A stretch of DNA of 64,000 nt, taken from NCBI RefSeq assembly GCF_042453785.1, contig NC_091665.1:28506501-28570500 (forward strand). Direction: 5' to 3'. How positions within the stretch are numbered: the first letter of the stretch is position 1; every line of letters begins with the position of its first letter. The notes under the pieces are model-generated. The model did not search any database. It saw only the letters and a program-made list of their open reading frames with translations, and was not told where the DNA came from. Shown here one piece after another: positions 47,020 through 58,220 of the stretch. This stretch comes from Malus domestica (Eukaryota; Streptophyta; Magnoliopsida; Rosales; Rosaceae). The translations under genes and the position numbers were made by a program.

Positions 47020-48465
47020 TTAAATACAGTTCGGTCAAATAGTCCTACAACACTTTTGAATTTATCTCATCTCCTTCCTAAAATAAATTCCACATATCTT
47101 TCACCTTGCTTAAAATTATGATAGTATAAAATTGATTACTTTTAAAACTTTCTCCGACACAGCTTAAATCTGTTTAAACCTGTAGAAACTCGAAAAAAAC
47201 CCTTTCACTAATGACTTTAATAAAACATATTTTTAATCCACTTTTTAATTCTCATAATAATGTCTAGTTAGTGAGGAGACAACTGTCCCTGCAAAAGGTT
47301 GGCATCTCATCTCCTTCCAAGTAGTGAGGGAGAGATAAAGAACCCATGCATCACATGGGAATCAATCAAATACACAAAGTAAAAACATGCATTAGAGAGC
47401 AAATTAGCGTGTAGTGTTATCTACACATATATTTTTATCTTTCTTATACATTCTGTTCATTTATGTCATTCGATCCTCTACAATTTATTTGATTCAACGA
47501 CCAAAAATTAAAAAAAATGTGTGAAAAATATAAATAAGTGTTTGAATAGCACCGCCCACAAATTAAAGCAAAGATTAATAATTGAGGTGATGAATCAGTA
47601 GGAACTAGTAGCTGTACTGCATGGGGTGGGGGGCCTAGATAAAGTCAAGTAGATAATTGATAATTTGATTCCCAATTGAAATTAGCTTTCGTTTGCTTTG
47701 GTGAATATTGAATAATGCATTGAGACTGACATGGTGACTTTAATCCTCAATTGTTAATTGTTAAATAAAAAGATTAATCTAGCTAATCAGCTAGTCCCAC
47801 ATCTAATAGCTATCCGACAAGATTGAGAAATTTCCTACTAATAAGTTGGCAATTTACATCACGTAAGTGTTCCTTCCGTTGTTTGTTTCCTATCTCAGAT
47901 CTGATAAAATACAATTATTATCAAGCACTCTAGAGACTAGGGTGATTAGTCATCTAAGCATGATCAGCTATTACATTATGGAAGTCTTTATCAAGGAAGG
48001 TATTAGGCGTCCGAAACTGTGTCTACGTGTCGAGCAACTTAGGTGATCAAAATTTTTAATATTAGTAACACTACGTGAAAATGACGGTCATACAAAAAAA
48101 ACCTTTTCAGGATGATTAGCTGCACTTGTTAAGTTCATATTTTCAAACGATACGGCCTCAGTTAGGAATCTAGAAGAGATGTGCAGAAGGTGAATGCAAT
48201 TAGGGGTTTTAGATGAATGAGAAAAGTAGGAGTCTGAAGAGCACTAACATAAGAGACAATAAATCAACAAACCGGGGAGGTCAACACTCTTAACACGCTG
48301 TATGTATATACTATACAAGAAACCTAAATAAATCTCTACATTATACAAGCAAGAGAAGAAAGAGGATGTGAGGGCTGCTCTGATATTACAAAATCAGTAT
48401 CTGGCATGGGAGAATCTGCCGCAGTTTGGTATGATTATACGTCAAGGCGCGCTGCGCGCCGCGTA
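47020..48465. other. Intergenic DNA, no gene seen
   Basis: AT-rich. It lies downstream of the DOMON-b561 gene, and the region next to 48465 is its 3' flank. Confidence 0.5.
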
Positions 48466-50529
48466 TCAGCCTTGTCCGTTGTTCAATCCATCATACGGCT
48501 TGGTGGCCTTTCTTGACTTTCTCTTCAAGACTACAATCCAAGTGATTGCTTCCAATAACAATGCAAGTGCACCCAACGTAATAATCACAATTATGTAAGT
48601 AGATCTCCAATGCTTAGCAGGATTTAGTATGTCTAAGCCCTTAAACACATTTATAATGCCGAGGACAAGAATCGTGTATCCGAGAGTGTGGTGGTAGATG
48701 TTCCAGTAGAACCTGAACTTGTGCTCCTTCTTTGGCCTCAAGAACAATGCGAATATCTGTAAGTTCAGAGAAGGAAATTCCAATTAGATGAAAACAGTCC
48801 AAAATTAAGTACCACAAACATATTAATCAGCCTTGATTCGACAAAATGCTGCCTTCAGCAGCTGTGAACACAGACTAATCTATGCGAAATTGAGTTAAGA
48901 TTGCATCAGAAAACCGAGATGTTCTAAATCCAAATCTTCAATGGTAGTTTACATACATAACATGGATTCATGGAAGGTAGGGGAATGCATAAAATCGAAA
49001 AATGCCAGTTACCCTTTATCACTTAGCACTTAAACAGCATTATAAATTTGTAAACTAAGTTGTATGAACTACATTAAGTTAGTGTAGGTAAAATTAGAAT
49101 GGAATTTGCAGACATAGGCGCAACCACATTGGCAAGAGTAGATGTACTCCCCTACATATCAGAGTTCCGATCTCCTTCTCGCAGTTTATATTAGTTTAGA
49201 GTAACATATCGCTTGTATCAGAAGAAAACAAAGAATGGATCTTACCTGCAGAGTTGCTAAGGCAAACAGGACAATTCCAATGTTGCGATGATTAGTGTAA
49301 ACCACCCCTTTGGACTCACTTCCGAGCTTAATTCCGGTAGCCCAGCCGGCGACACCAATGGCATAACCAGATACCTGGCAGAATATATGAAGATAAAACC
49401 AAGCTGGATCCGCAGACGGAAAAGACCTCAAGTATCTTGCTACGATGATTCCAATTGGAAACATCAATCCCCAACTCACAGCATTCAAAATTCCATGTAT
49501 CTGAATCACACAAAAACACAAAAAAGGATTTAACTTTATCAACTTTGATCAAAACCCATCTCAAATCTAGCTCAGATTTCTACAACTTGCCAAAATTAAA
49601 GCCAAATCTTCATTAGAGCACAATTTCCCTTTACTCAAAGTTTCAAGCTTTATGCACTCCAAATAAAGCAACTTTCTTTTCCTTCTAAAAATTTACAACT
49701 TATTTTTACCGTTTGCGATTCAAATGGTTAAGAGAGTTTACTCTACGCGTGAGTGATTAACAACGTTTAACAATATCTACGAGTGGTTAAGAGTGTTTAT
49801 CCTGCAAGTAAAATCCCCACTCTAAATCATCTTCTTATTAAAGTTTGTATAAAAATAGTAACAAAAGAATCCCAAAACATTAAAATGGAAATTTAGAGAG
49901 ATTCAACTCACATTTCTCTTCTTCATCTTGGACCCCCCGCTAGCGGTGGTGGTGGTGGTGCCGCCGGTCAAGCTCAGTGTCCCTTTCGAGTTAAGATTCG
50001 GCGTCAGGAAGTCGTGTTTAGCCGGAAACCCATCGGAAACAGATGGCCCCACCTGCCAAACCTGGTTCACCGTCTCCTTCTCCACCTTCAACTTCGCAAA
50101 CAGCCTAAAAACGCCGCCGGACGACTCGGCCGCAGTGTCCCACACGTCGAACGACAGCTTCGACTCAAGAATATCCTTGTACGAGCTGATGTTGAAGGTT
50201 TTAACGGCCATTGAGCCGTCGGCCTTCTTGTAGGCGAGGAGGGTCTGGGACCCAGGCATCCCGGTGGACGTCGGGTTGATGGCCCAGGCGATCCAGCCGT
50301 CGGATTTGGAGGGTGGCGAGATGAAGGCGATAGAGAGAGTGGAGTTGGCGGGGTCGTAGGTCCAGTGGAGGAAGGAGCTGAGGACGGGGAGGTCGGCGCA
50401 TTTCGAGTAGAGCTTGTTGTTGGCGAAGGTTTGGGAGGTGCAGGTGAGGGAAAGCGCGGGTGAGATAAGCAAAAGGAGGGTGAGCGGTAGAAATATTGAG
50501 AGAGAAGAGGAGGAGGAAGAAGAAGCCAT
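48466..50529 (-). CDS. Cytochrome b561 and DOMON domain-containing protein
   Basis: A 387-aa CYBDOM protein, a plasma-membrane b-type cytochrome thought to move electrons between cytosolic ascorbate and apoplastic acceptors. Exons: 49912-50529, 49246-49500, 48466-48756 (GT-AG, phase 0 joins). A signal peptide fills about residues 1-28, then the DOMON domain follows, with likely haem ligands Met91 (MPGSQ) and His172 (PAKHDF). Exons 2 and 3 encode the b561 core. His208 (IHGILN), His244 (FYLH), His277 (NHRNIG) and His313/314 (YHHTLGY) sit at the family's four haem-binding positions in the transmembrane helices. The tail is basic ([10 protein letters not shown]), consistent with a cytosolic end. 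A TATA box lies about 60 bp before the ATG (CTATAAATTC on the minus strand). The AIR12-like gene 9.4 kb away on the same strand is a paralogue of the first exon. Confidence 0.93.
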
Positions 50530-50586
50530 GGATGAGTAAACTGCTAATGGTGGTTGATGAATAAAGGCTTACTACTAATTTTGGCA

Positions 50587-50596
50587 GAATTTATAG
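50587..50596 (-). promoter_or_regulatory. TATA box of the DOMON-b561 gene
   Basis: CTATAAATTC on the minus strand, about 60 bp upstream of the start codon. Confidence 0.45.
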
Positions 50597-50626
50597 TGAC
50601 AGTTACGACAGTGAGAAATCCTCTAT

Positions 50627-50864
50627 GGGGAAATTTTTTATTTTGACGGGACATGGATGGTAAATCACGTATTTTATGTAAGTGGTAAGAAATTTTACTT
50701 TTTAAGTGTGACCAATATACGAGGTAGTATACCACATGTCATTATACAAATGGTGAAATGTGTGTGTTAAAATGTTAATAACTTAAAAAGTAAAATTTTC
50801 TACCACTTACATAAAAACACGTAATTACTACCCATGTTCCTGTCATAATAAAAAATTTCTCCCC
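50627..50864. repeat. MITE family A, copy 1
   Basis: Inverted ends GGGGAAATTTTTTATTTTGA and, at the other side, the complement of GGGGAGAAATTTTTTATTAT. Internal arms around TAAGTGGTAAGAAATTTTAC also pair. It lies immediately upstream of the DOMON-b561 promoter. Confidence 0.75.
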
Positions 50865-51001
50865 TGTGATGCTTTCAAAAAAATGAAAACAACCACCTGA
50901 AAGTCGACACGTGGGCAAAACTGAATAAATAGTTATTTAGAAAATTGGCCAAAATAATGGTATTTCAAATTTCGATACCCTAGCTGAAATGATCAAATTT
51001 T

Positions 51002-51114
51002 CAATATGTTGTATATATATGATTGTTGTATCATCACCCTCTGTTCTTTATGCTGTCCAATATGTTGTATATATATGATTGTTGTATCATCACCCTTTGT
51101 TCTTTATGCTGTCG
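51002..51114. repeat. 57-bp tandem duplication
   Basis: Two near-identical copies of CAATATGTTGTATATATATG...TTCTTTATGCTGTC, differing by one C/T. A recent duplication. Confidence 0.9.
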
Positions 51115-51648
51115 ATATTTAAATTTGGTCAGTCCAACAATTTATAATTTGATTTTGATTCATTTTAGCTAATTTTATTTATTATTTATTTGGATTTTCA
51201 CCTTTTTTTCTTCGATTTAGTTCATATATTTTCATTTAGTATTGCCAGTCTAATATGGCAAAATTTCGGCCACGTTGGCTTTTCGAATGAGAGCGTAATG
51301 AATAGGAAAATCAACTTAGCTGAATGGAGTAGCTCAAGTAAAAACATGACGAAATTATAAGGACGAAATTGAAATTCAGATAAATTTATCGGGAATATTG
51401 TTGAAATTTAACAAAGAATAAATAGGAAGCATGTGTGCGATGCTTGAAAGTTGAAACAGAACTAATGTCCTTAAAAAAATAGTGAGGGGAATGAGAGAGC
51501 CAAATAACAATTAACGTAAACTTGTACGAACCTAATTAATTAAATAAAGATCCAAGAATCCTGCTTTTCTTCTTCTCTTTTCTGTCTTTTTTGTTTTAAA
51601 TTGCTGAAATCAATGGATTCTGTTTTAGACGTCGCTTAAATTCAGTAA
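51115..51648. other. Intergenic DNA, no gene seen
   Basis: AT-rich sequence without supported features. Confidence 0.5.
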
Positions 51649-51797
51649 GAGAAATGCTAATGATACTCTCTCAAAAGTGAGATTCTTTATGAACTCTTCG
51701 TCATCTTATATTTTTTACACAAAAAATTGTGTCAAAAATGTGAGATGGTAAAGAGTCCATAAAATCCTACTTTAAAAGTGTCTATTTAGCCTTTCTC
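51649..51797. repeat. Small MITE with GAGAAATGCTAA ends
   Basis: Inverted ends GAGAAATGCTAA and TTAGCCTTTCTC. The interior is a hairpin (AGATTCTTTATGAACTCTT against AAGAGTCCATAAAATCCTA). Confidence 0.7.
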
Positions 51798-52732
51798 ATT
51801 CAGCAAACTTGTCAACTCTTCAATGTGCATTAATTTTGTGGTGAGTGTAAGAGGAAAATAATTTATTTGTAATGGATAATAGAGTAAAATTAGGGGAATA
51901 AATAAACCCAAAAATGAAGAGAACCAACTTTATGGAGTAAAGGAGAATGGACTGTAGCGTCAAGCAACTGCATTTTTGAACATTTTGTTTTATTATTAGA
52001 AAAGAATCTGGTCTATTTAATTGGGAATTTTGGGATTATATGCCAACTACTTTAGCGATTTTTAGCCTACCAGATGTGACTGTGAGCTGATGCAAGGTTT
52101 AGGTCATGGTGATATCAATATTCCTCTATATTTCACATATTTTTAGGAAAATCCAAGTTGTATATAAGAAAATAAGATTGTGATATTTCTTTTTATTTTT
52201 CCCATACAAATTGTTCTAGGAGTTGTGGTGAATAACAAATTAAAATTATTTGGCTAGTAGATCGGGGGCATCAGGAACGTAGATGTTTTTCTTTCGAAGG
52301 TAAGAAAATTCGCTCCGAAGTAGACTTCTCAGAGACATTTTGGGCTGTAGCTCGCAGGGGGCACATATTTTCAGAGTTGCACAATTTCTGGCAAAGCTTT
52401 CCCCCTAATGGTCAATCATTGCCTTTGGCGCCACTGTATGGAAGAGATGCACAAACTTGAATAACTGTAAAAGAATAAACGATCGTATGACCACCTTGTA
52501 TTGTATCGTTGGGGTACCGGCCAAAGACTCACTAACCGTCAAGTTAGTAAGCAATTTATGAGACTCAAACAGTATGCAAGAAAATAGAGTATGCGATAAT
52601 TGCGTTAACCCTAGCAAGGTGTATTAATATTTAATACTAGTCGAGAGAGAGTCCTTTCAGGATATAAAATCAGCATTAAACCAAGAGAATGCTAAAGGAT
52701 ATCTAGAAGTAAATATTGCATCATCTTAAAAG
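51798..52732. other. Intergenic DNA, no gene seen
   Basis: No coding signal. The sequence around 52240-52600 is less AT-rich, but I could not relate it to a known family. Confidence 0.45.
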
Positions 52733-52895
52733 TGAGAAATTTTTAGTTATGACGGGAACACAAGTGGTACATCACGTGTTTTAATAGGAGTGGTGAAAAA
52801 TTTTATTTTTTAAGTTATTAACTTTTTAGCACACATATCCCATCATTTGTATAGTGACACATGGTGTTGTACCGATCACATTGAAAAATCTCTCC
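52733..52895. repeat. MITE family A, copy 2 (uninterrupted)
   Basis: About 163 bp containing GGTACATCACGTGTTTTAAT, TTTTTAAGTTATTAACTTTT and CACATATCCCATCATTTGTA. It serves as the intact reference for the copy split by Cassandra at 55465. Confidence 0.75.
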
Positions 52896-53130
52896 TTAAA
52901 AGTATGATTACTTACCGCGCACATCAATCATTTGACAATAAAAAATTAAGCAATTGAATGGTTTCAATTTACTAGACAACAAATTGTCCAAGTCCAACGA
53001 TCTACAAAAACGATAACTCTATAGCTACAAAAACAAAACCAGTAGAAAAAAGAAATGAAGAAAGACAACGAACCTTGATGCCTGCAAGGTTGTTCCTGTG
53101 ATTCGATGATCTAGGCTTCATAATAATCTA

Positions 53131-54055
53131 AGGGTGTGTTTGTTTGGCCTTACTAACTTTCACTAGACTAGATTGGATTAGCTAATAGTGAAATTCCGTG
53201 TTTGTTGCGTGCACAGACTAAAGTTAATGAAACTAAAGGGGATTTGCTCCAACTATCTCCCTCGCTACAAGGTCTTAGCGAGAGCCCCCCAAGCGCATGG
53301 GACTGCTAAGCCCTTCATTTGGTATGTCCTTGTCTCCTCTCATCCACTATTTGTTCTTTGTTTTCTTGAGCACCGACAACCACCATGACACCACCACTTC
53401 CAACTTTAGTGAGATACACCGCTAGCCTAACACCACTTTCTCTCTCTCACCTCGAACCCAGAATTTCGAACGAGGAAAATCCCGCTCTAGCAGTCCTCCG
53501 ATTCACCTTCGAGGAATATCTCACTCTAGCACTCCTTGATTCAATTCCTCCGAGTTTCTAGAGGTTAATCCCTTGATTTCCTGTAAAAAAAAAAAAAAAA
53601 TTGGGGGGGGGGGGGTGGTTAATTTTGTTTGGTTAGTAGGAAAGCTGAGAAATTGGTTTCTATCGAGATCCAAGGAAAGCAAGCATCCTTGGCAATTTTT
53701 GGTAGAATTGTAGATGAAGAAGAAACAAAACGAAAAGGCTTGAATTTGTTGCAAGCATTGATGGACAAAAAGGGAAAATTGGTGGTCTGGGATTTATTTA
53801 GGGAAATATGGAGATCATGCAGTTTATGGAACTCTCTAGATAGAGCCCGTGAAAATATCTGAATCAAAAGTAATAAAATAATTAAAAAGTAGTAAAAAAA
53901 TATTTAGATTCTAAAAATAATTTAGTCCGTGACTTGGTTCGACATTGCACCAAACGTTTCACTATTCTTGTCCTGCTTAGTCCATGCCAAGCCAGTCCAG
54001 CTTAATTCCTTAAGCTAGTCCAGTTCGAAATAGTCCATTGCAACAAATGCACCCT
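53131..54055. mobile_element. Non-autonomous hAT-like element
   Basis: Inverted ends AGGGTGTGTTTG (53131) and CAAATGCACCCT (ending 54055). Subterminal ACTAGACTAGATTGGATTAG and GTCCAGCTTAATTCC motifs resemble those of plant hAT elements. The interior has C-rich sequence (53240-53540), perhaps captured, and a poly-A/poly-G junction at 53586-53616. The 77-codon open frames at 53629-53862 have no recognised homology. Confidence 0.5.
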
Positions 54056-55464
54056 AAAAGATAATTTTTAATTCTTTGTAGGGCTTTTAAACCTCGTGCG
54101 GAATGCAAAGAAATTATATATTGGATGTTGGAATCCCGAAAATTAAATAAAAACTAAAAACTACTGATTAAAGCATATTAGGGAAAGGAAAGAAGAGAGC
54201 CACTTAAGGACTAGGATGGGCATGGCCCGTCCTGATTTTTTTTTTTAAAATTGATTCACATATAACCAGATGGAGAGTACCAATTGGTAACTTGATCTTC
54301 CAATGATTATCACTGACCCTCTAACAATTGCATGTCATGATTGATCAATTTTTAGTTGTGACGGGCAGGGGCGAAGCTAGGATTTCTCGGGGGAGGGGCA
54401 AACCTAAAAGAGTGAAAGGTTAAAGAAAAATGGAAACAACTAAATCTTTTTATATGGTAATATCTTCCATAATTAATCAAAATGTTTGAAGAAGGATTTA
54501 AGCATTGTTTCTTATAGTATCGTTCCATTACGTAACTGTAAAATGGAAAGAAAAAAAAATCTTAGAATCTTAATCCTAGAGTACACTATACTAATATGCA
54601 TAATAACTAGTCCAACTAACTATTCAACCAATCCAACCAATTGCATAAACTCCAAATAATTAACCCTAATATGCATAATAACTAATCCAACCAACAATTC
54701 AATTAATCAATACCAATAACTCAATAAGCATACAAATTATTCAATAAATAAAAATTCAATTCAACTAAACATATGAATAAGAATAATTGTATACATTATG
54801 GAATAATTCAATTAATTAATTAAGAATCAAGAATTCAAATTTTAATTTTCACCCTAAAAAATAATTTCATATCAATAATCATAGAATCATATCAATAATC
54901 AATAATCAATAACCAATAACCATATTATTAGTGCATTACCATATGATTTTATACGAATTAAAACTCATTTGTATTAAATAATTAATTAGGGTTAGGGATT
55001 ATAAATTTAGGAATTAAAAAATTTACCTAAAGAATGGCTTTAATGCTGCAAGCCGCGGCTGGAGATTGACTGGAGTGGCTGGCTGCGGCTGGTTTTCCGT
55101 CCATTGGCTGCCAAATTGTTGCGCAACTGCTGGGAATTTGGGGGCAAGCTTTGTTCTCTGATTGACAAGGGCAAAGTTGAAAAAGAAAAGGGGGATAAGC
55201 ACGGGTCTGAGGAGAGAAGAGGGACACGCGGTCCCTCCATATTTTTTTTCTTTTTCAAACTTATCAAAACGACGCCGTTTGGTTTTTTTTTATTTTTTTT
55301 AACCAGGTCTAAAACAACGTCGTTTTGGCCTAAACCAGCCCTTCAGGATGGGCTAAACCAGTTGAGTTTCCGACAAGATGATGGGCTAAACCAGCCCTTC
55401 AGGCTTATTTTTCCGGCGATGGCAGTGGCGGCAACCACTCATCGCCCCCACGTGGCTTCACCAC
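54056..55464. other. Intergenic DNA with degenerate repeats
   Basis: 54590-54960 repeats loosely the phrase AATATGCATAATAACTAATCCAACCAAC. At 55330-55410, GATGGGCTAAACCAG-type phrases are duplicated, and AACGACGCCGTTT / AACGTCGTTTT occur (55267 and 55315). No gene. Confidence 0.4.
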
Positions 55465-55567
55465 TGGTGACAGGAACACAAGTGGTACACCACGTGTTTC
55501 AATAAAAGTGGTGGGAGATTTTATTTTTTAAGTTATTAACTTTTTAGCACACATATCCCATCATTTG

Positions 55568-56209
55568 TGTCACATCCCGACCCGGACTCGACTCCGCTGT
55601 AGCACGATATTGTCTACTTTGGGCCTCGACCACGCCCTCACGGTTTTGTTTCTAGGAACTCACGCGAGTAGAATTTCCCAGTGGGTCACCCATACTAGGA
55701 TGTTCTGGCCCATTCTCGCTTAATTTCAGAGTTCCTATGGAACCCTAAGCCAGTGAGCTCCCAAAAAGCCTCATGTTATATGAAGCTAAACATGTACATA
55801 TAAGACATAGAGGATCCACTCCCTGGGCGATGTGGGATCTCACAATCCACCCCCTTAGGGGCCCGACGTCCTCATTAGCACACTTCCGGCCAAGGATTGG
55901 CTCTGATACCAAATCGTCACATCCTGTCCTGGGCTTCACTACATCCTGGGATCGACTTCTCTGTAGCACAATATTGTCCGCTTTGGGCTTTGACCACGCC
56001 CTCACAGTTTTGTTTTTGGGAACTCACATTAGCAGAATTTCCTAGTGGGTCACCCATCTTGGGATGCTCAAGCCCATTCTCGCTTAACTTCGGAGTTCCT
56101 ACGAAACCCAAAGCCAGTGAACTCCCAAAAGACCTTGTTCTATATGGAGGTGGACATGTACATATAAGGCATAGAGGATCCACTCCCCTGGGCAATATGG
56201 GATCTTATA
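55568..56209 (-). mobile_element. Cassandra TRIM retrotransposon, minus orientation
   Basis: LTRs at 55568-55844 and about 55915-56209 flank a 70-bp interior. The interior holds, on the minus strand, TGGTATCAGAGCC (tRNA-Met primer site, near 55899-55911) and a purine tract (complement of CCACCCCCTTAGGGG). Each LTR contains a 5S-rRNA-like block (for example the complement of GAAGTTAAGCGAG and of GGGTGACCCACTGGGAA), the hallmark of Cassandra. There is no coding capacity. The inner LTR has lost its terminal bases where it meets the next element. Confidence 0.85.
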
Positions 56210-56809
56210 TCGATCAACGGAGAGGGGGTGATGTGCCTTATATGTACATGCCCACCTCCATATAGCACGAGACCTTTTAGGAACTCACTGGCTTCAGATT
56301 CTATTGGAACTCCGAAGTTAAGCGAGTTTAGGTGATAGCATTCCCAGGATAGAAGACCCACTGGGAAGTTCTCATGTGAGTTCTCAGAAACAAAATCGTG
56401 ACGACATGGTTGGGGCCCAAAGCGGACAAATCGTGCTACAGCGGAGCCGGTCTGGGATGTGACAGAATGGTATCAGAGCCACTTTGCCGTGTGGTGCGAG
56501 TGTGCTGACGAGGACGTCGAGCCCCTAAAGGGGGTGGATTGTAACATCCCACATCGACCAACAGAAAGGGGGTGATGTGCCTTATATGTACATGCCCACC
56601 TCCATATAGCACAAGGCCTTTTGGGAACTCACTGGCTTCGGATTCTATTGGAACTCTGAAGTTAAGCGAGTTCGGGTGAGAGCACTCCCAGGATGGGTGA
56701 TCCACTGGGAAGTTCTCGTGTGAGTTCCCAGAAACAAAATCGTGAAGGCGTGGTCGAGGCCCAAAGCGGACAATATTGTGTTACGACGGAGCCGGTCTGG
56801 GATGTGACA
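56210..56809 (+). mobile_element. Cassandra TRIM retrotransposon, plus orientation
   Basis: The left LTR, truncated at its first bases, runs 56210-56464. The primer-binding site TGGTATCAGAGCC is at 56468-56480. The interior ends in AAAGGGGGTGGA, and the complete right LTR (TGTAACATCCCACATCGACC ... GGGATGTGACA) is 56540-56809. The 5S-like block in the right LTR (about 56630-56725) keeps GGAACTCTGAAGTTAAGCGA and CAGGATGGGTGATCCACTGG. Confidence 0.88.
56630..56725 (+). other. 5S rRNA-derived segment within the Cassandra LTR
   Basis: This block corresponds to the 3' two-thirds of plant 5S rRNA, including the internal promoter boxes. It is part of the mobile element and not a 5S gene. Confidence 0.75.
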
Positions 56810-56876
56810 TGACACGTGGTGTACCACCTCGTGTACTGATCACACTGAAAAATTTCTCGTCATGATGTCCCAAATA

Positions 56877-57049
56877 GGAGAATTTTTTTTTTTGTGATTA
56901 GAATACGGGTGGTATACCACGTGTTTTTATGTAAGTTGTGAGAAATTTTATTTTTTAAGTTCTTAACTTTTTAACACACATATGCCACTATTTATAGAGT
57001 GACACGTAATGTATCATCCCATGTTTTAGTCACATTGAAAAATCTCTCC
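56877..57049. repeat. MITE family A, copy 4
   Basis: Same internal phrases as copies 2 and 3 (GGTATACCACGTGTTTTTAT, TTTTTAAGTTCTTAACTTTT), with GGAGAATTTTT and AAAATCTCTCC ends. Confidence 0.75.
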
Positions 57050-57634
57050 TGGAGTGCCGTGCATCTTTCTTTCTCATGTCGTTATTCTATTTAAAAAGTC
57101 TTGTCTGGTTTGGCCTGTAATTGTTGTTACCTATAGCATTTATTGGATTCGTGGAGTTCGATATCCCAAATAGAACTCTCAGTTTAGCTAAGTAATATGG
57201 ATGAACCAAATCACTCAAAGACTAGTCACTTCCACAATTTTGTTCAAACATGTTGGACATCAATCTTCCCTCCCTTCTCTGTATTTTTTTCTAATTTTCA
57301 TTCATCAGTAATTTTTAGGCTCATGAATCTAGAACTAAAATAGATATATATTGTTCCAATGAGCAAAAACAAAATCAAAACATTTTTCTCTCGCTTCTAA
57401 GACCCACTACTAAGAGAGGGAAGATAAAGTTTACTTATTAGGTTTACTTTTTTTCATTATGTCGCCATTTTGTTGTCAATAAATGCCTACCGAGAAGAAG
57501 AAAGCATTGAAATTGATTGTGTTAAATTGAAGTTATTATGAACTGTGAAATTGTAAAGAATTCTTCATTTTACTCCGAGACCTTTATTTTTAACTCATCG
57601 AAACTCAAAAAACTAGGAGATCAATCAGAAGGGT
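57050..57634. other. Intergenic DNA, no gene seen
   Basis: AT-rich DNA up to the proteasome pseudogene. Confidence 0.5.
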
Positions 57635-58220
57635 ATGGAATTCATCTTCGGTTTGGTAGGCGATGGCTTTGCCGTCATGGCAACGGACACGTTGCCCGTG
57701 CACGGCATACAGAATCATGGTGCTCTCCCACAAGCTTATTGAAGCCAGCGCGTGCCTGGCGACAGGGTTCAGTTCAAGGAGTACATACAGAATAACGTGG
57801 CTTTGTATCAGTTCCGTAATGGGATCCCATTGACCACCGGTGCTGCTGCGTGCTGCTGCCAATTTCACGTGGCAAGCTCGCCACTGCCCTGCGAAAGAAC
57901 CCATGCATGGTGAACATCTTGATGGCTGGTTTCGAAAAGGAGGCGGGGGCAACCCTTTACTACGTCGACTACATTGCCTCACTTCACAAGGTTGAGAAGG
58001 GAGCGTTGGGTCATATAAATTTTGCACCCTCATTAATGGATGGGCACTACCACAGTGGCATGCCTGTGGAGAAAGCAATTGACTCGATCGACAAGTGCAT
58101 TGTTTAAGGTCCGGTCACAGCTGGTGGTTGCTCTGCCAAACTTTGTCATCAAGATAGTTGACAAGGATGGGGCGAGGGAGCAGAGGGGGACCGACTTAGG
58201 GGCAAGGGGGTCAGCTGACC
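57635..58220 (+). pseudogene. Retrocopy of 20S proteasome beta subunit (PBD, beta type-2)
   Basis: An intronless, frameshifted copy of the PBD1/PBD2 gene for the beta4-position subunit of the 20S proteasome. The start reads MEFIFGLVGDGFAVMATDT as in the family. Then about a dozen residues are missing before a NKIMVLSHKL-like part, the frame shifts, and it returns for GKLATALRKNPCMVNILMAG and YYVDYIASLHKVEKGALGH (near 57867-58014). A TAA at 58105 follows KCIV, and the remainder (PNFVIKIVDKDGAREQ) lies in another frame. Plant PBD genes have introns, so this is a processed copy. There is no clear poly(A) tail at its 3' side. G+C content is higher than the surroundings. Confidence 0.85.

Larger units (their letters stand above)
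55465..56860. repeat. MITE family A, copy 3, split by Cassandra elements
   Basis: The left half (55465-55567) and right half (56810-56860) line up with the intact copy at 52733-52895: ...CCCATCATTTG | insertion | TGACACGTGGTGT.... The insertion is the Cassandra pair. Confidence 0.75.

Noticed and set aside
53629-53862. Possible gene in the hAT-like element
   Set aside because: Overlapping open frames exist on both strands with no recognised homology or splice structure.
56270-56400. 5S rRNA gene candidates
   Set aside because: The 5S-like blocks are part of Cassandra LTRs, repeated in each LTR with primer site and purine tract between them, and carry many changes from functional 5S RNA.
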